Origin: Butyrivibrio fibrisolvens 16/4
GTDB lineage: Bacteria > Bacillota > Clostridia > Lachnospirales > Lachnospiraceae
Assembly: GCA_000209815.1 (NCBI GenBank)
Contig: FP929036.1
Span: 2,622,058 to 2,675,623, forward strand
Length of the DNA: 53,566 nt
Reading direction: 5' to 3'
The notes below the pieces were generated by a model, which ran no database searches, had not been told where the DNA came from, and saw only the letters and a list, made by a program, of their open reading frames with translations. Shown here piece after piece: positions 17,898-27,880 of the stretch (position 1 is the stretch's first letter; each line of letters starts with the position of its first letter). A program made the position numbers and the translations under genes.

Positions 17898-19356
17898 TGC
17901 CGTCCTCCTTAATAATCTCTGCAATGAGCTCTCGCTCGTCCATGTGGTGCTTAACACCCTTAATTTCCTGATAATCCTCGTGACCCTTACCTGCAAGAAC
18001 GATGATGTCACCCTCCTTAGCATTTGTAAGGCAATATCTGATGGCTTCCTTGCGGTCTGGCACTGTCACGTACTCACCGTCAGCCTTTTTAACACCGATT
18101 AAGATGTCGTTAATGATGTCCATTGGCTCTTCATTACGTGGGTTGTCTGATGTGACAACTGTAAGGTCTGCAAGCTTTGAAGATACCTCGCCCATCTCGT
18201 AACGACGGCTCTTAGCACGGTTTCCACCGCAGCCAAAGAGGCAAACCAATCTGCCTGGCTCGTAAGCCTTAAGTGTTGTAAGAAGGCTCTCAAGTGCCAT
18301 GGCATTATGTGCATAGTCAATCATAACTGTAAACTTGCTTGAAACTGGAACAAGCTCGATACGTCCCTTTACATGCACATTCATAAGTGCAGACTTAATC
18401 TTGTCCTCAGCCACATTAAACTGCTTGCAGATAGCCACTGCAGTAAGTGAATTGTAAACAGAGAATGTACCTGGTACATTTACCTCTACTGTCATATCTT
18501 CCTTGCCAGTGATGTGATAACGAACTCCAAGAGCACCGTTTTCATTAAGAAGCTCTACATTTTCAGCAATAAGGTCGTTGTCCTTGCCATATCCATATTT
18601 GATAACATCGCAAGTGTGTCCCTTAAGGATACCTTCGATGTGCTCACTGTCTCCGTTGAAGATACCTACCTTACACTGCTGGAAGAGAAGGCTCTTGCAG
18701 TGCATGTAATCCTCAAAATCCTTGTGTTCGTTCTCACCGATATGATCTGGTTCAAGGTTTGTAAATACACCAATGTCAAAAGTGAAGCCTGAAACTCTGT
18801 GAAGCATAAGTGCCTGTGAGCTTACTTCCATAACTACTGCATCAAGCCCTGCATCTACCATCTGACGGAATAATTCCTGTACTCGATAAGATTCAGGTGT
18901 TGTGTTAACAGCTGGAATGCGCTCCTCGCCAACGATAGACTCGATTGTGCCTATAAGACCTGTCTTGATACCAGCCTTTTCAAGGATAGACTTAACCATG
19001 TAGGTAGTAGTTGTCTTGCCCTTTGTACCTGTGATACCGATGGTCTTAAGCTCCTTTGCTGGATGACCAAAGTAAGCAGCTGAAAGAATCGCAAGTGCCT
19101 GACGGCTGTTTGCAACCTTGATATATGTAATGCCATCTACTGGCTCTACGTCCTTTTCAATGATGATAGCAGTAGCGCCCTTTTCGATTACATCAGGGAT
19201 AAAATCGTGTGCATCTCTAACTGTACCTGAGATGCAGACAAACACGCTATCCTTCTCTACCTTTCTAGAGTCGTATACTAATGTGGAGATTTCTTTATCA
19301 AGCTCTCCTGCATATAATTCATAATCTAATTCTTCTAAAAGAGTTGTTAATTTCAT
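17884..19356 (-). CDS. murE: UDP-MurNAc-L-Ala-D-Glu:meso-diaminopimelate ligase
   Basis: Adds the third amino acid to the peptidoglycan stem peptide. The 490-residue sequence has the Mur ligase ATP loop GITGTKGKTTTTYMV, the carbamylated-lysine region and the substrate-selectivity motif DNPRNEEP; the DNPR form is characteristic of meso-DAP-adding enzymes (established knowledge). This agrees with its neighbours dapF and dapA, which make meso-DAP, so the cluster couples precursor synthesis to its use. Confidence 0.98.
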   Translation of the reverse strand: MKLTTLLEELDYELYAGELDKEISTLVYDSRKVEKDSVFVCISGTVRDAHDFIPDVIEKGATAIIIEKDVEPVDGITYIKVANSRQALAILSAAYFGHPAKELKTIGITGTKGKTTTTYMVKSILEKAGIKTGLIGTIESIVGEERIPAVNTTPESYRVQELFRQMVDAGLDAVVMEVSSQALMLHRVSGFTFDIGVFTNLEPDHIGENEHKDFEDYMHCKSLLFQQCKVGIFNGDSEHIEGILKGHTCDVIKYGYGKDNDLIAENVELLNENGALGVRYHITGKEDMTVEVNVPGTFSVYNSLTAVAICKQFNVAEDKIKSALMNVHVKGRIELVPVSSKFTVMIDYAHNAMALESLLTTLKAYEPGRLVCLFGCGGNRAKSRRYEMGEVSSKLADLTVVTSDNPRNEEPMDIINDILIGVKKADGEYVTVPDRKEAIRYCLTNAKEGDIIVLAGKGHEDYQEIKGVKHHMDERELIAEIIKEDGNDII

Positions 19357-19359
19357 TTT

Positions 19360-20193
19360 TTATACCTCTATTTCTCCTGAGAATACCTCCGTAGCTGGTC
19401 CCGTCATAAACACATGATTGCTCTCGCGGTCGTATTCAATAGTCAAATCTCCACCACGAAGGTGTACAAGAACCTTATCCTCTGTCTTTCCATTTAAGAT
19501 GCACGCCATAACACAAGCGCAGGTACCTGTGCCGCATGCCCAGGTCTCGGCGCTACCGCGCTCCCAAACTCGCATATTAGCCTCTGTTCTGCTGATAATC
19601 TGAACAAATTCTGTATTGGTGCGCTTTGGAAATCTTTCGTGATTTTCAAATAGCGGACCGTAGGTCTCAAGAGGGAAGCTTGCTGTATCATCTACAAACA
19701 CAACTGCATGTGGGTTGCCCATTGATACGCAAGTCATGTTCCATGTCTTTCCACCTACCTCGATTGGCTCATCAATCACCTTGTCCCCATCAGCCACCAC
19801 TGGAATCTCAGCTGGTGTATGGATTGGCTCGCCCATATCTACGCGCACCTGCTGCACCTTACCATTCTCTGGAAAAAGAATCAGTGTCAGCACGCCAGCA
19901 CCTGTCTCCACTGTGATTTCAGTATTGTCTGTGAGATGGTGGTCATAAACATATTTGGCAACGCAACGGATACCATTTCCGCACATCTCCGCCTCTGAAC
20001 CATCTGCATTATATATGTGCATTCTGAAATCTGCCTTGTCAGATGGGCCTATGGTGATGAGTCCGTCTGAACCGATTCCAAAATGTCTGTCGCTTACTTT
20101 AATAGAAACTTCTGCTGGGTTTTCAACCTTCTCTTCAAAAAGGTTTACATAAACATAGTCATTACCGCAGCCGTGCATTTTAGTAAATTTCAT
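19360..20193 (-). CDS. dapF: Diaminopimelate epimerase
   Basis: Interconverts LL- and meso-diaminopimelate with two catalytic cysteines, seen in MCGNGIRC and WACGTGTCA. The N-terminus MKFTKMHGCGNDYVYV is typical. 277 residues, slightly under 4 bases from murE. It is the first gene of the operon and is divergent from the araC-type gene. A TATACT -10 candidate for dapF lies around 20244 on the minus strand. Confidence 0.98.
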   Translation of the reverse strand: MKFTKMHGCGNDYVYVNLFEEKVENPAEVSIKVSDRHFGIGSDGLITIGPSDKADFRMHIYNADGSEAEMCGNGIRCVAKYVYDHHLTDNTEITVETGAGVLTLILFPENGKVQQVRVDMGEPIHTPAEIPVVADGDKVIDEPIEVGGKTWNMTCVSMGNPHAVVFVDDTASFPLETYGPLFENHERFPKRTNTEFVQIISRTEANMRVWERGSAETWACGTGTCACVMACILNGKTEDKVLVHLRGGDLTIEYDRESNHVFMTGPATEVFSGEIEV

Positions 20194-20268
20194 AGGATGT
20201 CCTTTCGAATCATTTACGTAGTTCCCTCAATCTTAATTTTAGTATACTCCGCACTTTTTCATTTGCTA

Positions 20269-20319
20269 AGCACTATTAGTGCGCAAAATATTGCAAATAG
20301 TGCTATCGAGTTTTATACT
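20269..20319 (+). promoter_or_regulatory. Promoter and palindromic operator of the AraC-type gene
   Basis: TTGCAA (20291-20296), 17-base spacer, TATACT (20314-20319), 45 bases before the ATG. A perfect 9-bp inverted repeat AGCACTATT/AATAGTGCT (20269-20277, 20296-20304) with an 18-base spacer overlaps the -35 element, a likely operator for autoregulation or for control of the divergent dapF. The repeat is seen; the regulator is inferred. Confidence 0.6.
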
Positions 20320-20363
20320 CAAGGGAGAATCATAATATAAGCTTGTTAAAAAAAGGTGAAGCT

Positions 20364-21220
20364 ATGACCGAATACAGCAAAAAGGTTACCTATATTCAAA
20401 CTTCAAAATATTCCATCTTTCTGACTCCAATCTTGGAGAAATCGATTTCCACTACCACGATTTCCACAAGGTCTTGATTCATTTGTCCGGAAATACTTCC
20501 TATTCTATTGAAGGTCAAACCTTTGATTTACAGGCTAACGATATTGTGTTTGTAAATGCCGGCGAGGTTCATCGCCCTATTTTTCATGATAATTCCACTT
20601 ACGAGCGAATTATCATATATATATCTAAGGAGTTTTTGGCTGAATATAGTCAAACTGATAATGATTTATCCTATTGCTTTAGAAATGCAATAGAGAATGG
20701 TTCACATGTTTTGAGACTACATTCCTTTAAGAATTCTCGTGTAGCTGCCACAGTAGGCAAGCTTACTTCAAATCTTGGAAAAGATGATTATGCAAACGAA
20801 CTTTTCATGCAGGTACTCTTCCTTGAATTTATGGTAGAGCTTAATCGCGCTGCCATAAGTAATGAGGTGGAATATCTATCTACAAGCTACTCTGGCAGCA
20901 AAATCAATTCCATCATTAATTATATTAATGAAAACCTAACATCCGATTTGTCAGTTGACACTATAGCTGGGCAGTTCTATCTTTCCCGCTACTATCTCAT
21001 GCATACCTTCAAGGATGAGACTGGCTACACCATCGGAAACTACATTACTATCAAGCGCCTAGCCCTAGCTCAGTCATTAATCGATGCTGGCAAGCCAATC
21101 GCTGATGCCGCAGAACAATCTGGCTTTGGTACCTATTCCACTTTCCTGCGTGCATACAAAAAGACCTATGGCACCAGCCCTAAAAAGAAGGCGGCGTCAC
21201 AGGCCTCACTATCATTTTAA
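20364..21220 (+). CDS. AraC family transcriptional regulator with cupin sensor (frameshifted in this sequence)
   Basis: The restored protein has 285 residues: an N-terminal cupin-type effector domain (FHYHDFHKVLIHLSGNTSYS, VNAGEVHRP) and two C-terminal AraC HTHs, with INENLTSDLSVDTIAGQFYLSRYYLMHTFK and GFGTYSTFLRAYKKTYGTSP. The ATG at 20364 follows AAAAGGTGAAGCT. A plus-strand A run at 20398-20400 seems one base short: CAAAC should be CAAAAC. Without the correction translation stops near 20475. The gene is convergent with the ABC operon, and its ligand is unknown. Confidence 0.88.
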
Positions 21221-21222
21221 TC

Positions 21223-22425
21223 TTACTCTTCACGATATACTAATACTAATGTCATAATCACTAATGCTAGTATCGTATATACGAAGGCGGCTATCATAGC
21301 TGACCCCATCGTTATCAAACCTTCGCTAGTTAAAATGTCACTTATTTTTAACAATCCGATTGGATTATATTTTGTGTGAATAAAATCACTACTAAGTAGA
21401 TATAAACAATTAAAGAAAAAGAAAACACCAAGTGAATTCACACTATCCTTTAGTAGAATGGATATTAGAAGCACAAATGTAACAATAAATCCACAAACCA
21501 CAAAAACATATAGCATTACACTTTTTAAATACTCTGCCTGCGTAATCGCCACATACTTTCCATTTTCAAGAATTGCAATATAATCATTCAATCCTGTTCC
21601 ATATTTTCGCATCCCTAGAAGCATCATTTCTCCAGCAAATAAGAGCATTACCATATTAGTAAGGATAATTCTAACAAACCATCTTGCCAAAGATATCTGC
21701 GTTCTGCTATATGGCAGTGTAAATGTGATGATGTAACTTCTGTCTTCAAACTCTTTGCACCACGCATCATAATTTAAAAAGAAAATAATACATAAAACGG
21801 CGAAAAACACCATTCCTTTTCCGTCAAACAATGAAATAATAGAAAAGGCTCCTGTTGGGATGTAATGGCAAAGAGGCTCTACTCTTTCCTCTTTCTCATA
21901 AGCTTTATGCAATGCCATTCTCTTAGCCCAGTCTACATGGCCGTGCTTATAAATCCCCTGATCCTCCAGCTCATCAGCAATATCCTCATATTTCTCAAGT
22001 GAATAGTCCGCTTTAGTGTATAATTCCATCGCTTTGTCTTCATCTTTTGGATCCTTGCCCTCATAATACCATGCCATAATTGTGAACTGCTCACAGTCCT
22101 TCCAGGCATCTACCACTTTCTGATATCCCTGAATTTCAAAATCTGCAAACTGGGCATCTAACTCAGATTCTACTTTATTACTTTCAGTTTTAGATTCCAA
22201 ATCATACTGCGTTGCACGAATTCTATCCGTATAATCTTGGGCATGAACTTTATATTCCTCAAGGAACGTGTCTATATCTGCCCTATCATACTCTGGATAC
22301 TTCTCATATTCTGCTTCATATCTATAGTGGAATAAAGCTGCCACAGCTATCATACAAACTATAATTGTAAAAATATTTTTTCGTGAAAAAAATCTTTTAG
22401 CTTCTAGTAATAATAAGTTAGTCAA
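21223..22425 (-). CDS. ABC-2 type permease subunit
   Basis: A 400-residue membrane protein: one N-terminal helix (about 18-33), a large about 160-residue extracytoplasmic acidic, coiled-coil-like domain, then about five helices in the second half. This N-TM plus large loop arrangement is common in ABC-2 permeases for lantibiotic immunity or Na+/peptide export. It overlaps the ATPase stop by 4 bases, so it is part of the three- or four-gene operon 21223-24687. Substrate unknown. Confidence 0.85.
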   Translation of the reverse strand: MTNLLLLEAKRFFSRKNIFTIIVCMIAVAALFHYRYEAEYEKYPEYDRADIDTFLEEYKVHAQDYTDRIRATQYDLESKTESNKVESELDAQFADFEIQGYQKVVDAWKDCEQFTIMAWYYEGKDPKDEDKAMELYTKADYSLEKYEDIADELEDQGIYKHGHVDWAKRMALHKAYEKEERVEPLCHYIPTGAFSIISLFDGKGMVFFAVLCIIFFLNYDAWCKEFEDRSYIITFTLPYSRTQISLARWFVRIILTNMVMLLFAGEMMLLGMRKYGTGLNDYIAILENGKYVAITQAEYLKSVMLYVFVVCGFIVTFVLLISILLKDSVNSLGVFFFFNCLYLLSSDFIHTKYNPIGLLKISDILTSEGLITMGSAMIAAFVYTILALVIMTLVLVYREE

Positions 22426-23143
22426 TTTTTCATAGTATTATTCGTATAAATCCTTATACATTTTTCTAGCTCACCGTACTGATCCTTGATTTCTGCAATT
22501 GTGATATTCTTAATAACCTGACCATCTTTCAGTGCCACTACTCTATCAGCAATCTTTTCCATCTCACCAAGGTAATGTGAGGATACTAATATTGAGCATC
22601 CGCTTTCCTTCAACTCCAAAAGTTTTTCACGAATTTTAATTACTGCATCTACATCCAAGCCATTGGTTGGCTCGTCAAGAATTATAAGCTTTGGTTTTCC
22701 TAGCATCGCCATTGAAAGACCCAAACGCATCTTCATGCCTAGTGAGTATGTACGCACTGGTCTGTCGATGCTGTGTCTAATTCCAGAAAAATCAATAACC
22801 TCCTCAATCTGATCTTTAGGAATTTTCTTTGCACTGGCTATAAACTTTAAATTATCCATTCCAGATAAATCATTAAATGCAGATGGCGTTTCCATACAAA
22901 GTCCAAGATTCGAATATGCGTTATTGCGTTCCTTTTTATATCGTGTCCACATATGGATATGCTTCCCTTATTTAGCTTAAATAGTCCTGTAACACATTTG
23001 ATGATTGTAGTCTTTCCACTTCCGTTTGGTGCAAGTAAACATACAATTTCCTGTTCTCCAACATCAAAAGTCACACCCTGTAATATTTTCTTGGTTCTTT
23101 TTCTTTTATATATGTCATTTATTTCTAGTACTTTTTCTGCCAT
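22422..23143 (-). CDS. ABC transporter ATP-binding protein (frameshifted in this sequence)
   Basis: Restored length 240 residues. Walker A is GSGKTTIIK (preceded by LLAPN), the signature is the divergent YSLGMKMRL, and Walker B is LIILDEPTNGLD, as in exporters of the ABC-2/bacitracin type. A run of plus-strand T at 22933-22937 appears one short; adding one base joins GHDIKK to ERNNAYSNLG without loss. It sits between two permeases (23147-24512 and 21223-22425) and forms a single exporter with them. Confidence 0.9.
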
Positions 23144-23146
23144 AAC

Positions 23147-24512
23147 CTACTCCGTGTCTTTTAGTGAAATTACAATGTTGAAGAATACATAAAGGATGAC
23201 AATAGATGCTACCAACAAAACAACTGCATTTAACCATGTCATTCCGTAACCGCCCAAGGTGATGTTCCAACAGCTGCCTACAGAAAATGGACTCCACCCT
23301 TGCGGATCAAACCTTGGTTGACCTAATATTGATAAAATACTTATAAGTAATCCTACTACTACAGCTTTCGCTTTATCATTAAAAATAAAACCTATTCCTG
23401 AGCCAAGCAAAACATAAAAACAATTTTCAGTATCGCTAAAATTACTGTGTAAAACATAAAATCACACAACTTTATAATTTTATATCTATGAACTGTAAAT
23501 TCCATATATGGAGTAATATAGTCATAGAATACTTTTGATAATCCTACTCTCAGAAATCCCTCTTCATGGTCAAATTTTGAAAAACTAGTAAAATTCCCAT
23601 CATCAATCATCATTTTACTTTCCAAACCTTCAAAACCACTTCGGAAGCCCCATGCAATAAAAAATATCCCACAAAATATCAATAAACACATACAAACTAC
23701 TATGGTAATGGAACTAACATATTTTGAAAAAAAGAAACATCAGAACAATTTATACTTGTCTTTATTCTATAAGAATATTCTTCTTTCCAACTCATGACTA
23801 CTTCTATAGCAAAATATAATAACGAAATAGGTATTATAATATCTGTCAGATTAAAATCTCCGAATAACATACTCAAAAATGTATATGGCGATGCCATATT
23901 ATAATCAATCAAGCCGTTATCTATACTATCAAACACTACTTTTGCCTGAAGAATAAAATTCTGATTTGCTTCAGATAAAGCTGAATCATAGCCCCCTTGC
24001 CCACAATATGCTAATTTATTAAAATCAAATGGCAATTCATCAAGTTTAAGATAATCACCATATTTTTCTAAATCTTCTACGCAAGCCTCGTCTAATGGGA
24101 TATCACCATTTGGTACGCTAATATTTGCTTGAATTTCACATAGACTTTGAATAATCCTATAACGTCTTTGTTCCTCTAAAAACTCTTCTGTAACCGTGCC
24201 TTCCTTCTCCAATTCATTGACGAATGCTTTATCAATCTTTAGACACCACATTAAATAAGAAATCCAATTAACATTTCCTTCTACGGTTCCCATTCCCGGA
24301 TTGTTTTGTTTTAAAAAATAACGTTCACGCATTATTTCTATACGTGTACTAATTATTTCAGATTTATACTGGAAAATATAGTCATCAGCATCGTAATAAT
24401 GCACTGTCTCTCTTAATTGTAATGTAACAATAACACATAAAAAAGAAACAACAAGGATAAGCAATTTTGTATATTTATTTTTCAATATTATTTTCAGAAA
24501 ATAGTAGTTCAT
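23147..24512 (-). CDS. ABC-2 type permease subunit (frameshifted twice in this sequence)
   Basis: Restored length 455 residues. An N-terminal helix (LLILVVSFLCVIVTL) is followed by an about 180-residue extracytoplasmic acidic domain and then about six helices. Two runs appear one base short: plus-strand A run 23727-23733 (7, expected 8) and A run 23409-23412 (4, expected 5). With both restored the three open segments join seamlessly, which argues for a single intact gene. The overall architecture matches the permease at 21223-22425, so the pair probably forms a heterodimer with the ATPase between them. Confidence 0.8.
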
Positions 24513-24687
24513 ACGCTCTCCTGCTGCCTATTATTTTTAATTTATACTCAACTATGTTTCCCAATAGCACCACGCTCCATAAACTAGCAAGAGTAGTACC
24601 TATATTTAGCAACACGTAGACTATATACCTTAATTTGTCTAAATTTGTATTTATTATTTGTAGTATTATTTTAATTTTGTTCCACAT
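24475..24687 (-). CDS. Small membrane protein at head of the ABC operon
   Basis: A 70-residue ORF with one or two hydrophobic stretches (YIVYVLLNIGTTLASLWSVVLLGNIV) that overlaps the first permease by 38 bases. It could be a genuine small subunit or peptide, or the N-terminal remnant of a truncated exporter with a transmembrane domain; no ribosome binding site stands out. I do not recognise a family. Confidence 0.45.
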   Translation of the reverse strand: MWNKIKIILQIINTNLDKLRYIVYVLLNIGTTLASLWSVVLLGNIVEYKLKIIGSRRAYELLFSENNIEK

Positions 24688-24738
24688 ATGCTCTCACCTG
24701 CGCATTTGTGAAGATTATACATTATTCACCGATAACAA

Positions 24739-24786
24739 AAAACCGACAAAGTTGTAGACTTTGTTGTCTACAACTTTGTCGGTTTT
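24739..24786. repeat. Perfect 21-bp inverted repeat between divergent genes
   Basis: Arms 24739-24759 and 24766-24786, loop TTTGTT, both arms perfect (core ACCGACAAAGTTGTAGAC and complement), with T tracts on both strands. It has the form of a bidirectional intrinsic terminator, but lies between the start of the minus-strand ABC operon (24687) and the start of the plus-strand peptide gene (24842), where no transcript is expected to end. It may be an attenuator, an operator or a relic of a rearrangement. Confidence 0.85.
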
Positions 24787-24841
24787 CTTTTTCTGGTGTC
24801 TTTTATATAATAATTTAAGTTTTAAATGGAGGCGACAAACC

Positions 24842-24961
24842 ATGAAGTTACACAAAAAAATATTTATCCTAGCTCTACTGTTTTCACTTACTTTATCCGC
24901 TCCTATTGCACAAACTTTTGCAATCCCAGGTGACGGACCTATTGTATATGAAGACAATTAG
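24842..24961 (+). CDS. Small exported peptide precursor (39 residues), candidate signalling peptide
   Basis: GGAGG lies 9 bases before the ATG and a TATAAT -10 candidate is at 24806-24811. Residues 1-27 form a textbook signal peptide: basic MKLHKK, hydrophobic FILALLFSLTLSAP, cleavage motif Q-T-F-A. The predicted mature product is the 12-residue acidic peptide IPGDGPIVYEDN. No cysteine or lanthionine precursor pattern is visible. It is convergent with the double-HTH regulator (15 bases apart) and divergent from an ABC-2 exporter. This combination resembles a secreted-pheromone circuit, but the function is inference. Confidence 0.7.
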   Translation: MKLHKKIFILALLFSLTLSAPIAQTFAIPGDGPIVYEDN

Positions 24962-24975
24962 TGTATATATCAAAA

Positions 24976-26778
24976 TTATTTTAAATATTTAATCATTGCC
25001 ACTTCATTACAAAAGAGCGCGAATTCATGAGCTATTTTTTTGTAGGTAGTGGCTCTAGCATCTTTATTTGATAGACCTTTCTTTTTTAGATTATTCCATC
25101 CTATGTTATATAAACATGAAGATATCATATCCAAGTTTCTACAATTTAATCCTAGCAATATTAAATCACTGAATAAATTAGTTGATGCATCATATTGCCC
25201 ACTATTTGCCAAAATTCTATCAGCATACCACCTCATAGCCATCATATATCTGATTGAATACTTATATATATTATCACTGGCATAATATAAGCACGCCTTT
25301 ACAATGCTTTCATAATCAGTATTTGTAGATATACATCTATTTAATATTGATACAAACTCACCTCGTGTTATATAAAAAGATTCTATCTTTTCCACAGCAT
25401 TAAGAGGGAGCGAGGTTATAATAGCATGTCTAATATTTTCCTCATACTCATTTTGACTTATGAGCTTCAATTTGAAATTAATTGTATTTGACAATCTTTT
25501 TAATGTCTGTTCATTTATAATATATCCTTTATCTAAACTGGACGCCAACATATCATAGTGATTCTTTGCCATTTCAAATTCATAATCATTAATCAATCGT
25601 TTGCATTGCCTACAAGCCAATATGTCTTTCTTCTTGTCTGTTATAATTCCATATCTTCTGTAAACAAAATCAAGATTAAGTTTCTTGAAAAGCCCAGACA
25701 CCACAGCATATTGTCCAGATGAATGCTTTGCCTCAATTCTTTCTAACGTACGAACACTACATACTCCCTCAGCCAATTCCTCTCTTGATATTCCAAAAGC
25801 CTTTCGCCTTGATCTTATTACTTCTGAAATGTTATGAACTTCCGATGAGCGATAAATATATCCGCTATGTTCCATATCGGAAATATTGGATTCATCCAAA
25901 AGTTCAGCATATTCTTGTGCAAACCTATTCTCAAATTCACTGGTTTCAAATTGAATGCCGAATTTATTACTGATTATTCTTCTCAGTTCCAAAAGTTCCA
26001 ACAAATAGAAACTAGACTTGCTATCTCTTAAAGCTTTCAACGCTTCATTGCTATATTCCCACAAATCAATTTCAAGCTTATTATCCTTTATAGCACTATG
26101 GTCGATGAAGTCATAAAACTTATAAAGTGCCATAGGTAGAACCTTCGCCTTTGTAATATCTCTACCACAAACAGCTACAATGGACTTACATAGATTTTCG
26201 AATCCACTCTTTACTCTTAGTTGCTCCAGCTTGCCACAAATCTTCCCATAGAACTCCAAATATCTAATCAGATAATAAAACTCTTCTGGTGCTGCTAATA
26301 TTCTATTGTCAGAATATAAATCTATTCCAGATAATGAGCACTCCACTGCCTGCTTATATCTTTCAAATATATCTTCATTGGATGCACCCTTTTGCATTAG
26401 TATTCTTGCTTCCATGTCCAATAGGAATTGCTCTTCTATAATATTTTTCGTTTCCCACTTTTCTTTTAGCTCCGCAAGTAATATAGCAGCTTCTTGCGTA
26501 CTTCCAGCTTCAACCAGCTGGAGCAAACGCTCTGATTCCAACCATCGTTCATACTCATCAAAACATACATAATCCTCATATCCCTCAGCAGATACCCCTA
26601 GCCTTCCCATTATGCGATTTCTCATCTGGTAATCGGGTAGTCTCTCTCCTGAGGTTATAAAATTCATCTGGCTCCGTGAACAAAGCCCAGTCCTCAGTTC
26701 TTCAGTTGTTACTCCACGCTCTTCTAACATCAGATTTAAAAGTGCGTGAAAACCTATTATGTCCTTCTCGTGTCGCAA
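24976..26778 (-). CDS. Large regulator with two helix-turn-helix domains and helical repeats
   Basis: A 600-residue cytoplasmic protein. The first XRE-like HTH is at about residues 8-62 (LLNLMLEERGVTTEELRTGLCSRSQ), followed by about 240 residues of probable TPR-like helical repeats. A second, clearer XRE HTH is at about 317-371 (VIRSRRKAFGISREELAEGVC then SVRTLERIEA), followed by a further about 230 residues of helices. The two halves look like a tandem duplication. HTH-TPR architecture is shared with the RRNPP peptide-sensing family (Rgg, PlcR, PrgX; established knowledge). A peptide gene ends 15 bases from its stop. Upstream, 37 bases away, is an AAA ATPase in the same direction. Ligand not known. 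Confidence 0.65.
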   Translation of the reverse strand: MRHEKDIIGFHALLNLMLEERGVTTEELRTGLCSRSQMNFITSGERLPDYQMRNRIMGRLGVSAEGYEDYVCFDEYERWLESERLLQLVEAGSTQEAAILLAELKEKWETKNIIEEQFLLDMEARILMQKGASNEDIFERYKQAVECSLSGIDLYSDNRILAAPEEFYYLIRYLEFYGKICGKLEQLRVKSGFENLCKSIVAVCGRDITKAKVLPMALYKFYDFIDHSAIKDNKLEIDLWEYSNEALKALRDSKSSFYLLELLELRRIISNKFGIQFETSEFENRFAQEYAELLDESNISDMEHSGYIYRSSEVHNISEVIRSRRKAFGISREELAEGVCSVRTLERIEAKHSSGQYAVVSGLFKKLNLDFVYRRYGIITDKKKDILACRQCKRLINDYEFEMAKNHYDMLASSLDKGYIINEQTLKRLSNTINFKLKLISQNEYEENIRHAIITSLPLNAVEKIESFYITRGEFVSILNRCISTNTDYESIVKACLYYASDNIYKYSIRYMMAMRWYADRILANSGQYDASTNLFSDLILLGLNCRNLDMISSCLYNIGWNNLKKKGLSNKDARATTYKKIAHEFALFCNEVAMIKYLK

Positions 26779-26815
26779 AACTATAGTCCCTCGATATTCT
26801 GGTAATATTTCTTCT

Positions 26816-27853
26816 CTACATCATATCTATAATGTAATCTTTAAAAAATGGCAATGCAAATGACAGCTTGCCCTTTGTTTTTGAGGCTGATAAAACACCA
26901 GACTTAATCAATGTGGCTCTGTATGTTGAATAGTTATTATCATCGATTCCCAATGCTGTCTTTATATCACTAGCCATAGAGTCCTGATTAGATTTGGCAA
27001 TTTCAATACATATTCTTTGTTCATTAGCCGATAATTCTTCCCATATTTTTTCATAAGATTTTTCATATAAAGCGTACCTAAGCTCACTGCATATTTCATC
27101 ATCAGTCTTTAACTTATTATTTTTGAACAGAAGATACCCTAACATTTGAAAAGCATAAGAATAACCTTCAATCATATTTGATGCTTCTATTGCATCATCA
27201 AAATTCATTTTTAAAGTATCCTTGTATTCTGTTGCTATCCTATATGAATCCAAAGGAGTTAGATTAATTTTTTCTGCCCTTCGTAAAAAAGTAAGTGATT
27301 TATTATTTTCTAATGCTCTAATATTCTTAAATAGGCCAGTCATAATAACATATACTGGATATTCTTTTCTCAAGCATTGCTGAAAATATGTTGCAAACTC
27401 CCTCATTGAAACTGAATTTACAGCCTCATCAATTGTAATCAAAAGTCTAATTTTATCCTTTGCTAGCTTCTCTAGAATTTTGCTTAATTCAACCTTTATG
27501 GTACTATACCTGGCTTCTTTTGATTCAACTTCTACATTGAGTGCTTTCAAGTTTACAGATATATTTAATTTAGGCAGCTTTGACTTACATTTATTTTCAA
27601 GTTCAGATATAAAATCCTGCATAACATTTTCGGATGAAAGATCTATGTGAATCCAATTATCCTGTTCTTCTATCTTCTGTGCGATTGAAGTCATCATTAC
27701 AGTCTTCCCCATGCCTCTGGCACCAATTATCATGTATAAATGCGTAGATGGTTCCTCTGCCAAAAAAGTATTTAGTACTGTCTCTTCCTCTTCAATTCTA
27801 GGAATATAAAGCTTTGGCTTTGCTCCAAAGTCTAATCTAAATGGATTATTCAT
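26816..27853 (-). CDS. AAA ATPase (archaeal-type ATPase/STAND-like)
   Basis: A 345-residue protein with Walker A GARGMGKTVMM (residues 44-54), Walker B LLITIDEA (D142, E143), a sensor-like threonine in VIMTGLFKN and, in the last about 100 residues, an HTH-like helical domain ending KLSFALPFFKDYII. This matches the PF01637 archaeal ATPase pattern, widespread in bacteria with unknown roles. It is co-transcribed with the double-HTH regulator 37 bases downstream. The two may form a regulatory complex; this is inference. The ATG at 27853 is preceded by a GGAGGAATTTTAAT site. Confidence 0.8.
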   Translation of the reverse strand: MNNPFRLDFGAKPKLYIPRIEEEETVLNTFLAEEPSTHLYMIIGARGMGKTVMMTSIAQKIEEQDNWIHIDLSSENVMQDFISELENKCKSKLPKLNISVNLKALNVEVESKEARYSTIKVELSKILEKLAKDKIRLLITIDEAVNSVSMREFATYFQQCLRKEYPVYVIMTGLFKNIRALENNKSLTFLRRAEKINLTPLDSYRIATEYKDTLKMNFDDAIEASNMIEGYSYAFQMLGYLLFKNNKLKTDDEICSELRYALYEKSYEKIWEELSANEQRICIEIAKSNQDSMASDIKTALGIDDNNYSTYRATLIKSGVLSASKTKGKLSFALPFFKDYIIDMM

Positions 27854-27880
27854 ATTAAAATTCCTCCACTATAAATTCGT

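Noticed and set aside
17898-18023. N-terminal extension of dapA
   Set aside because: The family starts at MTLFKG (17897); the extra 42 codons are out-of-frame murE.
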